Shown here one piece after another: positions 20,291-29,984 of a stretch of 64,000 nt of DNA. The DNA lies in NCBI RefSeq assembly GCF_000429605.1, contig NZ_AUCE01000011.1:558001-622000 (forward strand). The letters are read 5' to 3'. The translations under genes and the position numbers were made by a program. Under the pieces are notes generated by a model. The model made no database searches, was not told the DNA's origin, and worked only from the letters and a program-made list of their open reading frames with translations. Position 1 is the stretch's first letter; each line of letters opens with the position of its first letter. The stretch comes from Azonexus hydrophilus DSM 23864. GTDB taxonomy: Bacteria > Pseudomonadota > Gammaproteobacteria > Burkholderiales > Rhodocyclaceae.

Positions 20291-21133
20291 TTAGAAGCGC
20301 AGGGCGTCGACCAGCGAGGCGACTTCGCTGGCCGATTCTTCGAGGATGCTGCTGAGCATCGCGTCGTCGACCAGGGCGTCGATGACCGGCGCCATGTCGG
20401 GGGCGCGGGGGGGCTGGTCCTGGTACAGAGGGGAGGCGACCGGGGCCAGTTCGTTGGCCAGCAGCAGGGTGTCGCCGAGGGTCACCGGCGGCAGCGAGAG
20501 CAGGCCTTCCCAGAGGTTATCCAGCGAATCGGTGACGGCTTGAGGGGTGCCGATGCGGGTGAGGATGGCGCGGGCGATGCGTGGCTCGCTTTCCTCGGTC
20601 CAGTCGGCCGGGTCGCCCGACAGTAGGCCCGGATTCCCGGCGGCCCGGGAGATCAGGTAGAAACCGGCGATTTCATGAACGATGCCGGCGAAGAACGCGG
20701 TTTCCGGGTCCTGGTGCGTGATCCGGCGGGCGATGGTCTGCGCCAGGGCGGCGACGTGGGCGGTGTGCTCCCACAGTTGCCGGGTCAGCTTGGCGATTTC
20801 CGGCGATGCCGACTGGCCGGCCATCTGCTGGGTGGTGATGGCCATGGTCAGGGTGCGGGTGGTACGCAGTCCGATCCGCGAGATGGCTGTGCGCAGATCG
20901 GTGACCGCCTGCCCGGAGCGGCTGTAGGCGGCGCTGTTGGCGACCGCGACGATGCGGGCCGCCAGCAGCGGGGCGCCCTTGACCAGTTGCACCGCCTGGT
21001 CGACGTGGCAATCGGGGTCGTCCAGTTGCTGCAGCAACTTGAGCGAGACATCGACCCCGGTGGGGAAGACGAGTTCGCCGTTACCGGCTTGGTCGGCGAG
21101 TTCCTGCAGGGCGAGTTTGCGATCCATCGGCAA
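20291..21133 (-). CDS. HDOD-domain protein
   Basis: A 280-residue protein built around an HDOD domain (about 20-215), a metal-independent relative of HD phosphohydrolases used in signalling and regulation. Typical stretches are KGAPLLAARIVAVANSAAYS, ISRIGLRTTRTL and TAFFAGIVHEIAGFYL. No output domain is attached. The start is TTG at 21133, which has AGGG at good spacing; the ATG at 21127 is the alternative. It lies behind metF on the same strand and upstream of the tRNA promoter. Target and signal are unknown. Confidence 0.88.
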   Translation of the reverse strand: MPMDRKLALQELADQAGNGELVFPTGVDVSLKLLQQLDDPDCHVDQAVQLVKGAPLLAARIVAVANSAAYSRSGQAVTDLRTAISRIGLRTTRTLTMAITTQQMAGQSASPEIAKLTRQLWEHTAHVAALAQTIARRITHQDPETAFFAGIVHEIAGFYLISRAAGNPGLLSGDPADWTEESEPRIARAILTRIGTPQAVTDSLDNLWEGLLSLPPVTLGDTLLLANELAPVASPLYQDQPPRAPDMAPVIDALVDDAMLSSILEESASEVASLVDALRF

Positions 21134-21166
21134 ATCTTACCCTGCGCCCCGCGTTCTGTGTGCTGC

Positions 21167-21991
21167 TCAGCTCAGGCGACGGCAGATTTCGCTGGTCAGC
21201 GCCGACTGGTTCATGCTGTAGAAGTGCAGCCCTGGGGCGCCGCCCTTGAGCAGGCGTTCGCACAGCTCGGTGACCAGATCGAGGCCGAAGGCGCGGATCG
21301 AGTCACTGTCGTCGCCGAAGCTCTCGAACTTCTTGCGCATCCAGCGCGGCAGGTCGGCGCCGCAGGCGTCCGAGAAGCGGGCCAGCTTGGTGAAGCCGAC
21401 GATGGGCATGATGCCGGGCACGATGGGGATGTCGACGCCGAGTGCGCGCGCTTCGTCGACGAAATGAAAGTAGGCGTCGGCGTTGTAGAAATACTGCGTG
21501 ATCGCCGAGTTGGCGCCGGCCTTGACCTTGCGCGCGAAGGCGTCGAGGTCGTCCTTCGGGCTGCGTGCTTGCGGGTGCCATTCCGGGTAGGCGGCGACTT
21601 CGATGCTGAAGTGGCTGCCGGTTTCGGCGCGGATGAATTCGACCAGTTCGTTGGCGTAGCGGAATTCGCCGGTCTCGGCCATGCCCGACGGCAGGTCGCC
21701 GCGCAGGGCGACGATGCGACGGACGCCGGTGGCCTTGAATTCGGCCAGGATTTCGCGGATCGACTCACGCGTCGAGCCGATGCATGACAGGTGCGGCGCG
21801 GCGTCGAAGCCTTCGCTGGCGATTTCGCGGACGATGGCGAAGGTGCGCTCGCGGGTCGAGCCGCCAGCGCCGTAGGTGACCGAGAAGAACTCGGGTTTCA
21901 GCTTGGCCAGTTCGGCCCGGGTGGCGCGCAGCTTTTCCACGCCTTCGGGCGTCTGCGGCGGGAAGAATTCGATCGAGATATTGGTGTTCAT
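21167..21991 (-). CDS. metF: 5,10-Methylenetetrahydrofolate reductase
   Basis: A 274-residue flavoprotein that makes 5-methyltetrahydrofolate, the methyl donor for methionine synthesis. Signatures are the N-terminal SIEFFPPQTPEG, VTYGAGGSTRERT, HLSCIGSTRESI, ALRGDLP and NSAITQYFYNADAYF; length is that of bacterial MetF (~275-296). Its start overlaps the tlyA stop by 4 bases, so it is translated as part of an ahcY-tlyA-metF run. All three functions touch SAM/methyl metabolism. Confidence 0.97.
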   Translation of the reverse strand: MNTNISIEFFPPQTPEGVEKLRATRAELAKLKPEFFSVTYGAGGSTRERTFAIVREIASEGFDAAPHLSCIGSTRESIREILAEFKATGVRRIVALRGDLPSGMAETGEFRYANELVEFIRAETGSHFSIEVAAYPEWHPQARSPKDDLDAFARKVKAGANSAITQYFYNADAYFHFVDEARALGVDIPIVPGIMPIVGFTKLARFSDACGADLPRWMRKKFESFGDDSDSIRAFGLDLVTELCERLLKGGAPGLHFYSMNQSALTSEICRRLS

Positions 21992-22815
21992 TTTTTCAGC
22001 CAGATAAAGAATTCGCGGTTGCCGTCGCCGCCGGTGATGGGGCTGTCGAACCAGGCTTTGGCGGTCAGGTCGAGTTGCCGGGCAAGATCAAGAAAGCGTC
22101 CTTCGACTTCGCGGTACAGCGTCGGGTCGCGCACGATGCCGCCCTTGCCGATGTTGTGCGGGCCGACCTCGAACTGCGGTTTGACCAGCAGCAGCAGGTC
22201 GCCGTCGGCGGCGAGCAGCGCCGGCAGTTGCGGCAGCACCAGGGTCATCGAGATGAACGAGACGTCGCCGACGATCAGGTCGAAACCGCCGGTCGGCATG
22301 GCGTCGCCGAGATCGGCGGCGGTCAGGGCGCGGCAGTTGATGCCTTCGCGTGCGCTGATGCGCCCGTCGTCTTTCAGCTTGGCGTGCAGTTGACCATGCC
22401 CGACATCGACGCCGACCACTTGCGCGGCGCCGGCCTGCAGCAGGCAGTCGGTGAAGCCGCCGGTGGATTGCCCGACATCGAGGCAGGTCCTGCCGGCGAC
22501 AGCCAGACCGGTTTGCGCCAGGGCGCCGGCCAGCTTGAGGCCGCCGCGCGAAACGTAGCGGTCGCTCTCGTCTTCGACAACGGTGAGGCTGGCGTCGGCC
22601 GGCAGTTCCAGCGACGGCTTGGCGATTGCCTTGCCGTCGACGAGTACCCGGCCTTCGCCGATCAGCCGCTGCGCCTGCGTGCGCGACGCCGCCAGTCCGC
22701 GCTGGACCAGCAGTGCGTCGGCGCGTAGCAGACCGTGACGGTCGACCGGTGTTTTGACCGGTTTCTCGTCACGTTGCCGACCGCCCTGGCGGGCATGGAA
22801 GGAGTTCATGCTCAT
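21988..22815 (-). CDS. tlyA: TlyA-family rRNA 2'-O-methyltransferase (S4 + FtsJ domains)
   Basis: A 275-residue protein with an S4 RNA-binding domain (about 28-90, RADALLVQRGLAASRTQAQRLI) and an FtsJ-like SAM-binding domain starting at RGGLKLAGAL and DVGQSTGGFTDCLL. TlyA proteins methylate ribose of 16S/23S rRNA; the 'haemolysin A' name is historical. The N-terminal ~25 residues are not conserved, so an ATG a few codons inside is possible. Located between ahcY and metF, where its product SAH would be removed by the neighbouring AhcY. Confidence 0.93.
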   Translation of the reverse strand: MSMNSFHARQGGRQRDEKPVKTPVDRHGLLRADALLVQRGLAASRTQAQRLIGEGRVLVDGKAIAKPSLELPADASLTVVEDESDRYVSRGGLKLAGALAQTGLAVAGRTCLDVGQSTGGFTDCLLQAGAAQVVGVDVGHGQLHAKLKDDGRISAREGINCRALTAADLGDAMPTGGFDLIVGDVSFISMTLVLPQLPALLAADGDLLLLVKPQFEVGPHNIGKGGIVRDPTLYREVEGRFLDLARQLDLTAKAWFDSPITGGDGNREFFIWLKK

Positions 22816-22845
22816 CGGGGCGGCCTCGGTGGCAGTTGCGGACGA

Positions 22846-24243
<1,398 letters not shown>

Positions 24244-24246
<3 letters not shown>

Positions 24247-24268
24247 AGTAAGCTCCTGAATAACTGTG
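24244..24268 (-). promoter_or_regulatory. Hairpin enclosing the ahcY ribosome binding site and start codon
   Basis: CACAGT and ACTGTG form a perfect 6-base inverted repeat with a 13-base loop. The loop carries the Shine-Dalgarno AGGAG and the second arm contains the GTG start codon itself. It may be the translational part of the riboswitch expression platform. Confidence 0.6.
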
Positions 24269-24325
24269 ACGGGGAGGGGCGGTGTTCAACTCACCGAACC
24301 CCCTGCGCCCGGCAGGGTTGGACAG

Positions 24326-24380
24326 TGAGCGCAGTTTTGAACCGAGCCTGAGAGATAGGGTCTCTTGCAGCGCTCCTCGG
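24326..24380 (-). promoter_or_regulatory. SAH riboswitch
   Basis: The transcript starts CCGAGGAGCGCTGCAA and continues with a hairpin, CAGGCTCGG, TTCAAAA and GCGCTCA. This is the conserved S-adenosylhomocysteine aptamer: the P1 arms CCGAG/CTCGG, the invariant GAGCGCTGCAA core, and a 3' GCGCTC that pairs with GAGCGC as the pseudoknot. It lies 80 bases upstream of ahcY and begins almost at the expected transcription start. In known cases SAH binding turns ahcY on. Between aptamer and gene there are further stems, a CCCTG/CAGGG hairpin and GGTG/CACC, that could form the switch. Confidence 0.96.
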
Positions 24381-24390
24381 TAGGTGGCGG

Positions 24391-24396
24391 ATTATA
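24391..24396 (-). promoter_or_regulatory. -10 element of the ahcY promoter
   Basis: A perfect TATAAT on the minus strand, placing the transcription start about 4 bases before the riboswitch. I see no good -35 at 16-18 bases upstream, so the promoter may need an activator or tolerate a weak -35. It lies just past the 3' end of the upstream HD-GYP gene. Confidence 0.7.
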
Positions 24397-24404
24397 AACC
24401 GTTT

Positions 24405-25610
24405 TCAGACTGTTTCGGCAGCCCAGTAGCGGTCCACATCCTTGATTCCCCATTTTTCGGCATCTTCACGGCCGGCGATCTTTTCGGCGCTGCGCGCCAG
24501 ATCGATGGTTTCCGGCTTCAGGTAGCTTTGCGAGCGGGTCGAGAAAAATACCTTGAGCCGCGGTTTGAGCAGCGATTGCCCATTCTGTTCGACAACCACG
24601 CCGAGCTTGCCGGATTCGAGCCGGACCAGCGAACCGACCGGGTAGATGCCCAGGCTCTTGACGAAGGCCTGGAAAATGGCCGGATCGAAATGCCCCTTCC
24701 ATTCGGCCATCCGCCGGATCGATTCGGCCGGGTCCCAGCCGGCCTTGTACGGGCGGTTGGAGGTGATTGCGTCGTACACGTCGCAGACCGCGCCCATGCG
24801 CGCGTAAAGACTGATCGCCTCGCCGGACAGGCCGGCCGGATAGCCGCTGCCGTCAAATTTTTCATGGTGGTGCAGGCAGACATCGCGGGCGATTTCGCTG
24901 GCGCCGTTGCCGGCCAGCAGAAGCTTGTGGCCTTCTTCCGGGTGGGTCTTGACCACGGCGAATTCAGCATCGGTCAGCTTGCCGGGTTTGTTGAGCACGG
25001 CGGTCGGCATCATCGCCTTGCCCAGGTCGTGCAGCAGACCGGCCATACCGGCTTCGCGCGTTTGTTGCTCGTCGAGTCCGAGCTGGCGGGCCAGCGCGAT
25101 CATCAAGGCGCAGACAGCAACGGAATGCAGGTAGGTGTAGTCGTCCGCCGTCTTCAGGCGGGCGATGCTGACCAGCGCACCAGGGTTGCGCAGCATCGAA
25201 TTGGAAATTTCCTCGACCAGCGGCGCTGCGGCTTCGGCTTCGATGGCCTTGCCCATGCGCGCTTCCTGGAACATCGAGACCACGGCTTCACGGCCTTTGG
25301 CGACGATGCGCGAGGCACGTTTTACTTCGTCGGCAAAGGCGGCCTTGGGCTGAACGACGGGGGGCGGCGGGGGAATTTCCTCGATGGTCTCGAATTCATC
25401 CTCGCTGCGGGTGCGGTCCGCTTCGACATCGATGCCCTTGTTGATGTCGATCCACACTTCGCGGATGCTGCTTTCCCTGATCAGGACCAGGTCCTGCGCA
25501 TCCTTGAGGACGAAGCGGGTCCGCCAGAACGGGTGTTCCAGCCAGTCGCCACAGAAGGCCTGAAGGTGCATGCCGAGACGTAGATGCTCGACCGGGATTT
25601 TTTTCAGCAT
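24405..25610 (-). CDS. HD-GYP domain protein with N-terminal DUF3391
   Basis: A 401-residue predicted cyclic-di-GMP phosphodiesterase. The N-terminal DUF3391 region (KKIPVEHLRLGMHLQAF) is followed by a proline-rich linker, a helical region and the HD-GYP domain. Metal-ligand and GYP motifs are intact: YLHSVAVCALM, LLHDLGK, HPEEGH, HHHEKFDGSGYP and DVYDAITSNRPYK. Hence it is probably an active enzyme lowering c-di-GMP. The ATG at 25610 gives the usual DUF3391 start; a TTG 18 bases upstream is possible. No clear Shine-Dalgarno. It sits between metK and the ahcY riboswitch on the same strand. Confidence 0.93.
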   Translation of the reverse strand: MLKKIPVEHLRLGMHLQAFCGDWLEHPFWRTRFVLKDAQDLVLIRESSIREVWIDINKGIDVEADRTRSEDEFETIEEIPPPPPVVQPKAAFADEVKRASRIVAKGREAVVSMFQEARMGKAIEAEAAAPLVEEISNSMLRNPGALVSIARLKTADDYTYLHSVAVCALMIALARQLGLDEQQTREAGMAGLLHDLGKAMMPTAVLNKPGKLTDAEFAVVKTHPEEGHKLLLAGNGASEIARDVCLHHHEKFDGSGYPAGLSGEAISLYARMGAVCDVYDAITSNRPYKAGWDPAESIRRMAEWKGHFDPAIFQAFVKSLGIYPVGSLVRLESGKLGVVVEQNGQSLLKPRLKVFFSTRSQSYLKPETIDLARSAEKIAGREDAEKWGIKDVDRYWAAETV

Positions 25611-25632
25611 ATGTGGCAATACTAGCAAAAAT

Positions 25633-25654
25633 AAAAGGGGCCGAAGCCCCTTTT
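25633..25654 (-). terminator. Intrinsic terminator after metK
   Basis: AAAAGGGGC / GCCCCTTTT form a 9-base perfect stem with a CGAA/TTCG tetraloop (25633-25654). On the minus strand it is followed by ATTTTT and lies 19 bases beyond the metK stop. The symmetric A/T flanks make it usable in both directions. It also separates metK from the HD-GYP gene, so the latter needs its own promoter close by. Confidence 0.9.
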
Positions 25655-25673
25655 ATGTTGCTGTTGTTGCCGA

Positions 25674-26837
25674 TTACAGGCCGGCGTCGCTTTTCAGCAA
25701 ATTGGCCCGGTCGGTCGCTTCCCACGAGAATTCCGGCTCGTCGCGGCCGAAGTGGCCGTAGGCGGCGGTCTTCTGGTAGATCGGGCGGAGCAGGTCGAGC
25801 ATGTTGACGATGCCCTTCGGACGCAGATCGAAGTGCTTGCGGACCAGGGCGGTCAGCGTTTCGTTGCTGACCTTGCCGGTGCCGTAGGTCTCGACCATGA
25901 TCGAGGTCGGCTCGGCGACGCCGATGGCGTACGAGACCTGCACCAGGCAGCGCGAGGCCAGGCCGGCGGCGACGATGTTCTTGGCGACGTAGCGGGTGGC
26001 GTAGGCGGCCGAGCGGTCGACCTTGGACGGATCCTTGCCGGAGAATGCGCCGCCACCGTGCGGTGCGGCCCCGCCGTAGGTGTCGACGATGATCTTGCGG
26101 CCGGTCAGGCCGCAGTCACCCTGCGGGCCGCCGACGACGAAGCGGCCGGTCGGGTTGACCAGGAACTTGATGTCGCCCTTGATCAGCTCCTTCGGCAGCA
26201 CCGGCTTGATGATCTGCTCGATGGTCGCTTCGCGCAGGTCTTCCAGGCTGATGTCCGGCGAATGCTGGGTGGACAGCACGACGGTGTCGATCGAGTGCGG
26301 CTTGCCGTCGACGTAGCGGATGGTGACCTGCGACTTGGCGTCCGGGCGTGCCCACGGCAGGCGGCCGTCCTTGCGCAGCATGGCCTGGCGCTCGACCAGG
26401 CGGTGCGACAGGTAGATCGGCAGCGGCATCAGCGACGGCGTTTCGTCGCAGGCGTAGCCGAACATCAGGCCCTGGTCGCCGGCGCCTTGGCCGAGGTTGT
26501 CGTCGTAGGCAGCATTGACGCCCTGGGCGATGTCCGGGCTCTGCTTGTCGTAGGCGACGAGCACGGCACAGCCCTTGTAGTCGATGCCGTAGTCGGTGTT
26601 GTCGTAGCCGATGCGCTTGATCGTGTCGCGGGCGATCTGGATGTAATCGACGTTGGCGTTGGTGGTGATTTCACCGGCCAGCACAACCAGGCCGGTGTTG
26701 CACAGGGTTTCGGCGGCAACGCGGGAATGCTTGTCCTGGGCCAGGATGGCGTCGAGGATGGCATCGGAAATCTGGTCGGCGACCTTGTCCGGATGGCCTT
26801 CGCCAACGGACTCCGAGGTGAACAGGTAATCGCTCAT
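25674..26837 (-). CDS. metK: S-adenosylmethionine synthetase
   Basis: A 387-residue enzyme that forms S-adenosylmethionine from methionine and ATP. Signatures are [21 protein letters not shown] at the N-terminus, [35 protein letters not shown] and [20 protein letters not shown]. Start: ATG at 26837 with GGAG six bases upstream. The leader immediately upstream carries a possible pseudoknot (see 26844-26892). Ended by an intrinsic terminator. It stands with ahcY, tlyA and metF in one SAM-metabolism region of the minus strand. Confidence 0.98.
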   Translation of the reverse strand: MSDYLFTSESVGEGHPDKVADQISDAILDAILAQDKHSRVAAETLCNTGLVVLAGEITTNANVDYIQIARDTIKRIGYDNTDYGIDYKGCAVLVAYDKQSPDIAQGVNAAYDDNLGQGAGDQGLMFGYACDETPSLMPLPIYLSHRLVERQAMLRKDGRLPWARPDAKSQVTIRYVDGKPHSIDTVVLSTQHSPDISLEDLREATIEQIIKPVLPKELIKGDIKFLVNPTGRFVVGGPQGDCGLTGRKIIVDTYGGAAPHGGGAFSGKDPSKVDRSAAYATRYVAKNIVAAGLASRCLVQVSYAIGVAEPTSIMVETYGTGKVSNETLTALVRKHFDLRPKGIVNMLDLLRPIYQKTAAYGHFGRDEPEFSWEATDRANLLKSDAGL

Positions 26838-26843
26838 GGAATG

Positions 26844-26892
26844 CTCCAGTGGTCCTTTGATCCAGCGTTACCTGCTTCGGACCACGAGCTGG
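26844..26892 (-). promoter_or_regulatory. Candidate H-type pseudoknot leader of metK
   Basis: On the minus strand four segments occur in the order CCAGC (26892-26888), GTGGTCC (26885-26879), GCTGG (26866-26862), GGACCAC (26855-26849). CCAGC is complementary to GCTGG and GTGGTCC to GGACCAC, so the helices cross, as in an H-type pseudoknot with loops of 2, 12 and 6 bases (the last is ATCAAA). The second helix ends one base before the Shine-Dalgarno GGAG (26847-26844). An alternative stem extends GTGGTCC by GCTC pairing with GAGC, masking the Shine-Dalgarno. It does not match a riboswitch class I can name. Confidence 0.5.
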
Positions 26893-26928
26893 CGACGCTT
26901 TAGCAGTATTTGTGAATCGCCCCGCAAG

Positions 26929-26957
26929 TTGTCTGTTTAACTCGGCGATCCCATAAT
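26929..26957 (+). promoter_or_regulatory. Sigma70 promoter of the lpxL/htrB-like gene
   Basis: TTGTCT (26929-26934), 17-base spacer, CATAAT (26952-26957). The expected transcript start (~26964) gives a leader of about 33 bases before the ATG at 26997. Confidence 0.75.
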
Positions 26958-26996
26958 GATAGGCCTTTGCTGATTTCTTTCAACCCCCGGGGTCTC

Positions 26997-27836
26997 ATGG
27001 TTTTCCTGTTCCGTCTGCTGTCGCATCTGCCGCTGTCCGCGATTCACCGGCTGGGTGGCTGGCTCGGGCGCCTGACCTATCTGTTGTCGCCGACCTATCG
27101 GCGCAACCTGCGCGGCAACATGGCGCAGGCCGGCATCGACCCGGCGCTGAACCTGCCGGCGGCGGCCGAGGCCGGCAAGCAGATGCTGGAGTTGTCGCGC
27201 ATCTGGATGCGCACGCTCGACGAAGCCAATGCGCAGGTGGTGGACGTGGTCGGTCGGGGGCATCTTGAAGCCGCCCTGGCGGCCGGTAAAGGTGTCGTTT
27301 TCCTGACGCCGCATCTCGGTTGCTTCGAAATCACCGCGCAATACCTGTCTTCGTTCGGCGACATCACCGTGCTTTACCGGCCGCCGAAATCCGCCGCCGC
27401 CCAGGAGCTGATCCTGATGGGGCGCAAGCGGGCTCAACTGCATCTGGCGCCGGCCGACCTGTCCGGCGTCCGGGCGCTGATCAAGGCGCTGAAGAAAGGA
27501 CAGATGGTCGGCATGCTGCCCGATCAGGCGCCGAAGACCGGCGAGGGCGTGTGGCTCGATTTCTTCGGTCGTCCGGCCTACACCATGACCTTGGCTGCCC
27601 GCCTGACCGAGACCGGCGCCGCGGCCCTGATGACCTGGGGCGAGCGCTTGCCGGGCGGGCGCGGTTACCGCATCCATTTCCAGTTGCCGACGCAGCCACT
27701 GACCGGCGATACCGTTGCGCGGGCGCAGCAGATCAATCACGAGGTCGAGACGCTGATTCGCCAGTGCCCGGCCCAGTACCTGTGGGGTTACAACCGCTAC
27801 AAGCAGCCGCGCGGGGCTGAGCCGCCGCCGGCTTGA
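26997..27836 (+). CDS. LpxL/HtrB-family lysophospholipid acyltransferase
   Basis: A 279-residue inner-membrane acyltransferase of the lipid A biosynthesis (LpxL/LpxM) family, adding a secondary acyl chain to Kdo-lipid A or a related substrate. An N-terminal hydrophobic anchor (MVFLFRLLSHLPLSAIHRLG) precedes the catalytic H-x4-E motif in LTPHLGCFE, then VLYRPPK, GMLPDQAPKTGEGVWLDFFG and the C-terminal QYLWGYNRYKQ. The ATG at 26997 is the family-consistent start; a TTG at 26967 would add ten unmatched residues. Whether it is the lauroyl, myristoyl or another acyltransferase cannot be read here. Confidence 0.92.
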   Translation: MVFLFRLLSHLPLSAIHRLGGWLGRLTYLLSPTYRRNLRGNMAQAGIDPALNLPAAAEAGKQMLELSRIWMRTLDEANAQVVDVVGRGHLEAALAAGKGVVFLTPHLGCFEITAQYLSSFGDITVLYRPPKSAAAQELILMGRKRAQLHLAPADLSGVRALIKALKKGQMVGMLPDQAPKTGEGVWLDFFGRPAYTMTLAARLTETGAAALMTWGERLPGGRGYRIHFQLPTQPLTGDTVARAQQINHEVETLIRQCPAQYLWGYNRYKQPRGAEPPPA

Positions 27837-27921
27837 GCTATGATATGACGTCTGTCAGCCAGGGCCGGGCGGCAGGGGTTTGAAAAATTCCGGACCAAAC
27901 GGAGAACAAGGGTTTATCACC

Positions 27922-28425
27922 ATGAGCAGCCTCAATATCGAAATACGCCCCGTCACCCCGCCGGATGTTCCGGCGATTGCCGCACTGGCCCGCGAAATCT
28001 GGCAGGCAACCTATCCGGGGATCATCACCCAGGAGCAGATCGACTTCATGCTCGAGCAGCGTTACGGGCACGAACGTCTTTATGATGATCTGGAAGACCT
28101 GCACAAATGGCTGTTCCAGGCCTTTCACGATGGCCGGCGCGTCGGCTTTGCCTTCAGCGAACTGAGCAAGGGCGAGTTCAAGCTCGACAAGCTCTATATC
28201 CATCCCGATGTCCAGCGTCGCGGTGTCGGGGGGCAATTGATCGAGCATGTCGCCGAACTGGCCCGCAAGCAGGGGCATCCCTGCGTGATCCTGCAGGTCA
28301 ACAAGCGCAACGAGAAGGCGATCAACTCCTACATGAAGTACGGTTTCGTCGTGCGTACCTCGACCGTTGACGATATCGGCCATGGTTACGTCATGGATGA
28401 CTTCGTGATGGAGAAAAAACTTTAG
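27922..28425 (+). CDS. GNAT-family N-acetyltransferase
   Basis: A 167-residue acetyltransferase. The acetyl-CoA binding motif A is clear as KLDKLYIHPDVQRRGVGGQLIEHV, followed by the motif B region LQVNKRNEKAINSYMKYGFV. The N-terminal part (IEIRPVTPPDVPAIAALAREIWQATYPG) is typical of RimI-like or small-molecule GNATs. The ATG at 27922 has AAGGG upstream. The 85 bases after the lpxL-like gene hold no obvious terminator, so cotranscription is possible. The substrate is unknown. Confidence 0.92.
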   Translation: MSSLNIEIRPVTPPDVPAIAALAREIWQATYPGIITQEQIDFMLEQRYGHERLYDDLEDLHKWLFQAFHDGRRVGFAFSELSKGEFKLDKLYIHPDVQRRGVGGQLIEHVAELARKQGHPCVILQVNKRNEKAINSYMKYGFVVRTSTVDDIGHGYVMDDFVMEKKL

Positions 28426-28429
28426 GAAT

Positions 28430-28458
28430 TTGAGATAACTTACTGTCTCTGCTATTCT
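28430..28458 (+). promoter_or_regulatory. Sigma70 promoter of dapF
   Basis: TTGAGA (28430-28435), 17-base spacer, TATTCT (28453-28458), in the 60-base gap before dapF. The leader would be about 21 bases and includes the GGAG ribosome binding site. Confidence 0.8.
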
Positions 28459-28485
28459 TTTTTCAACTCAACGGCGGAGCGATTC

Positions 28486-29316
28486 GTGAAGCTCAAATTT
28501 TCCAAGATGCACGGTCTGGGCAACGACTTCGTTGTTCTCGACGGCGTGCGTCAACAGTTTTCCCTGACCCCGGAGCAGTTGCGCTACCTCGGCGACCGGC
28601 ATTTCGGGGTCGGTTGCGACCAGATTCTGGTGGTTGAACAGCCGACTCAGGCTGGTGTCGATTTCCGTTACCGCATCTTTAACGCCGACGGTGGCGAGGT
28701 CGAGCAGTGCGGCAACGGCGCCCGCTGTTTCGTCCGTTTCGTGCATGAGCAAGGGCTGACCGACAAGCGCGAGATTCGTGTCGAGACCATGCGCGGCGTC
28801 ATCTCGCCGCGTCTCGAAGGCGACGGCAACGTCACCGTGGACATGGGCGTGCCGCGTTTCTCGCCGCAGGAAATTCCCTTCCTGCACGACGACGATGTCG
28901 TTATCTACAATCTCGACGTGGCCGACGAGACGCTGGAAATCAGCGTCGTCTCGATGGGCAATCCGCATGCCGTGCAGGTCGTCGATTGCGTCGATCAGGC
29001 GCCGGTCGGCGAGCATGGGCCGCTGATCGAGTCGCACGAACGTTTTCCGCAGCGGGTCAACGCCGGTTTCATGCAGATCGTCGACCCACATGCGATCCGC
29101 TTGCGGGTCTATGAGCGCGGTGCCGGCGAAACCCTGGCTTGCGGCACCGGTGCCTGTGCGGCTGTGGTGGCCGGCATCCGGCGCGGCCTGCTGGAGTCCC
29201 CGGTGCGTGTGACGACGCGCGGTGGCGACCTGAATATTGCCTGGGGCGGCGAAGGCCGTCCGGTCATGATGACCGGCCCGGCCGTGACTGTCTTCTCCGG
29301 AGAAATCGAATTATGA
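28486..29316 (+). CDS. dapF: Diaminopimelate epimerase
   Basis: A 276-residue PLP-independent racemase converting LL- to meso-diaminopimelate for lysine and peptidoglycan synthesis. The two catalytic cysteines are present: Cys75 in [11 protein letters not shown] and Cys219 in [11 protein letters not shown]. The N-terminal [14 protein letters not shown] is diagnostic. GTG start with GGAG upstream. First gene of a dapF-DUF484-xerC run with overlapping start/stop codons, an order conserved in many proteobacteria. lysA, the next step to lysine, lies 8 kb away in this window. Confidence 0.98.
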   Translation: MKLKFSKMHGLGNDFVVLDGVRQQFSLTPEQLRYLGDRHFGVGCDQILVVEQPTQAGVDFRYRIFNADGGEVEQCGNGARCFVRFVHEQGLTDKREIRVETMRGVISPRLEGDGNVTVDMGVPRFSPQEIPFLHDDDVVIYNLDVADETLEISVVSMGNPHAVQVVDCVDQAPVGEHGPLIESHERFPQRVNAGFMQIVDPHAIRLRVYERGAGETLACGTGACAAVVAGIRRGLLESPVRVTTRGGDLNIAWGGEGRPVMMTGPAVTVFSGEIEL

Positions 29317-29984
29317 GCGCCATGTTTCCCGACGAAATTGCCGACTACCTGAAGAACAACCCCGGCTTCTTCGAACAGTACGCCGACTTGATGGCGCAGA
29401 TCTTCGTGCCGCATCCGCACGGTGGCCGGGCGGTTTCGCTGGCCGAGCGGCAGATGCTGACCCTGCGCGAGAAGAACCGGGCCAGCGAGAGCAAGCTGGC
29501 CGAACTGATCGCCTTCGGCGAGGAAAATGACAGGGTTTCCGAAAAGGTCCATCGTCTGGCGGTCGGCCTGATCGCGGCCGAAACCTTCCAGGCGGTGATC
29601 CATCTGCTCAATTTCCACCTGCGTGACGATTTTTCGGTGCCACACGTGGCCCTGCGTCTGTGGGACAAACCGGCCGGCATCGAGGATCTGCCGGAATTTG
29701 CTGCGGTCAGCGAGGAACTCCAGGTGTTCGCCGAGACGTTGGCGCGTCCCTACTGTGGATCGACCGCTGGATTCGGCACCGCCTCGTGGTTTGGCGAGGC
29801 CGCCTCGCATATCCGCTCGCAGGCGCTGATCGCACTGCGTAATGGCGGCGGCACCATCGGCATGGTCGCCCTCGGCAGCGAGGAAAACCAGCGCTTCTAC
29901 GCCGACATGGGCACGCTCTACCTCGAGCGCATCGGCGAGATGGTTTCGGCGGCGCTGGCGCGGGTGACCAAGAGCACGCTGTGA
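29313..29984 (+). CDS. DUF484 (GAF-like) protein
   Basis: A 223-residue protein of the DUF484 family, found almost always between dapF and xerC. The N-terminal helical part contains [21 protein letters not shown] probable coiled coil (about 45-75, [21 protein letters not shown]) leads into a GAF-like domain ending [16 protein letters not shown]. No catalytic function is known; a regulatory or structural role linked to XerC or cell division is only inferred from synteny. ATGA overlap with dapF upstream and GTGA overlap with xerC downstream. Confidence 0.94.
   Translation: MSAMFPDEIADYLKNNPGFFEQYADLMAQIFVPHPHGGRAVSLAERQMLTLREKNRASESKLAELIAFGEENDRVSEKVHRLAVGLIAAETFQAVIHLLNFHLRDDFSVPHVALRLWDKPAGIEDLPEFAAVSEELQVFAETLARPYCGSTAGFGTASWFGEAASHIRSQALIALRNGGGTIGMVALGSEENQRFYADMGTLYLERIGEMVSAALARVTKSTL

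Noticed and set aside
21988-22815. TlyA as a haemolysin
   Set aside because: The S4 plus FtsJ architecture is that of an rRNA 2'-O-methyltransferase; the toxin name is historical.
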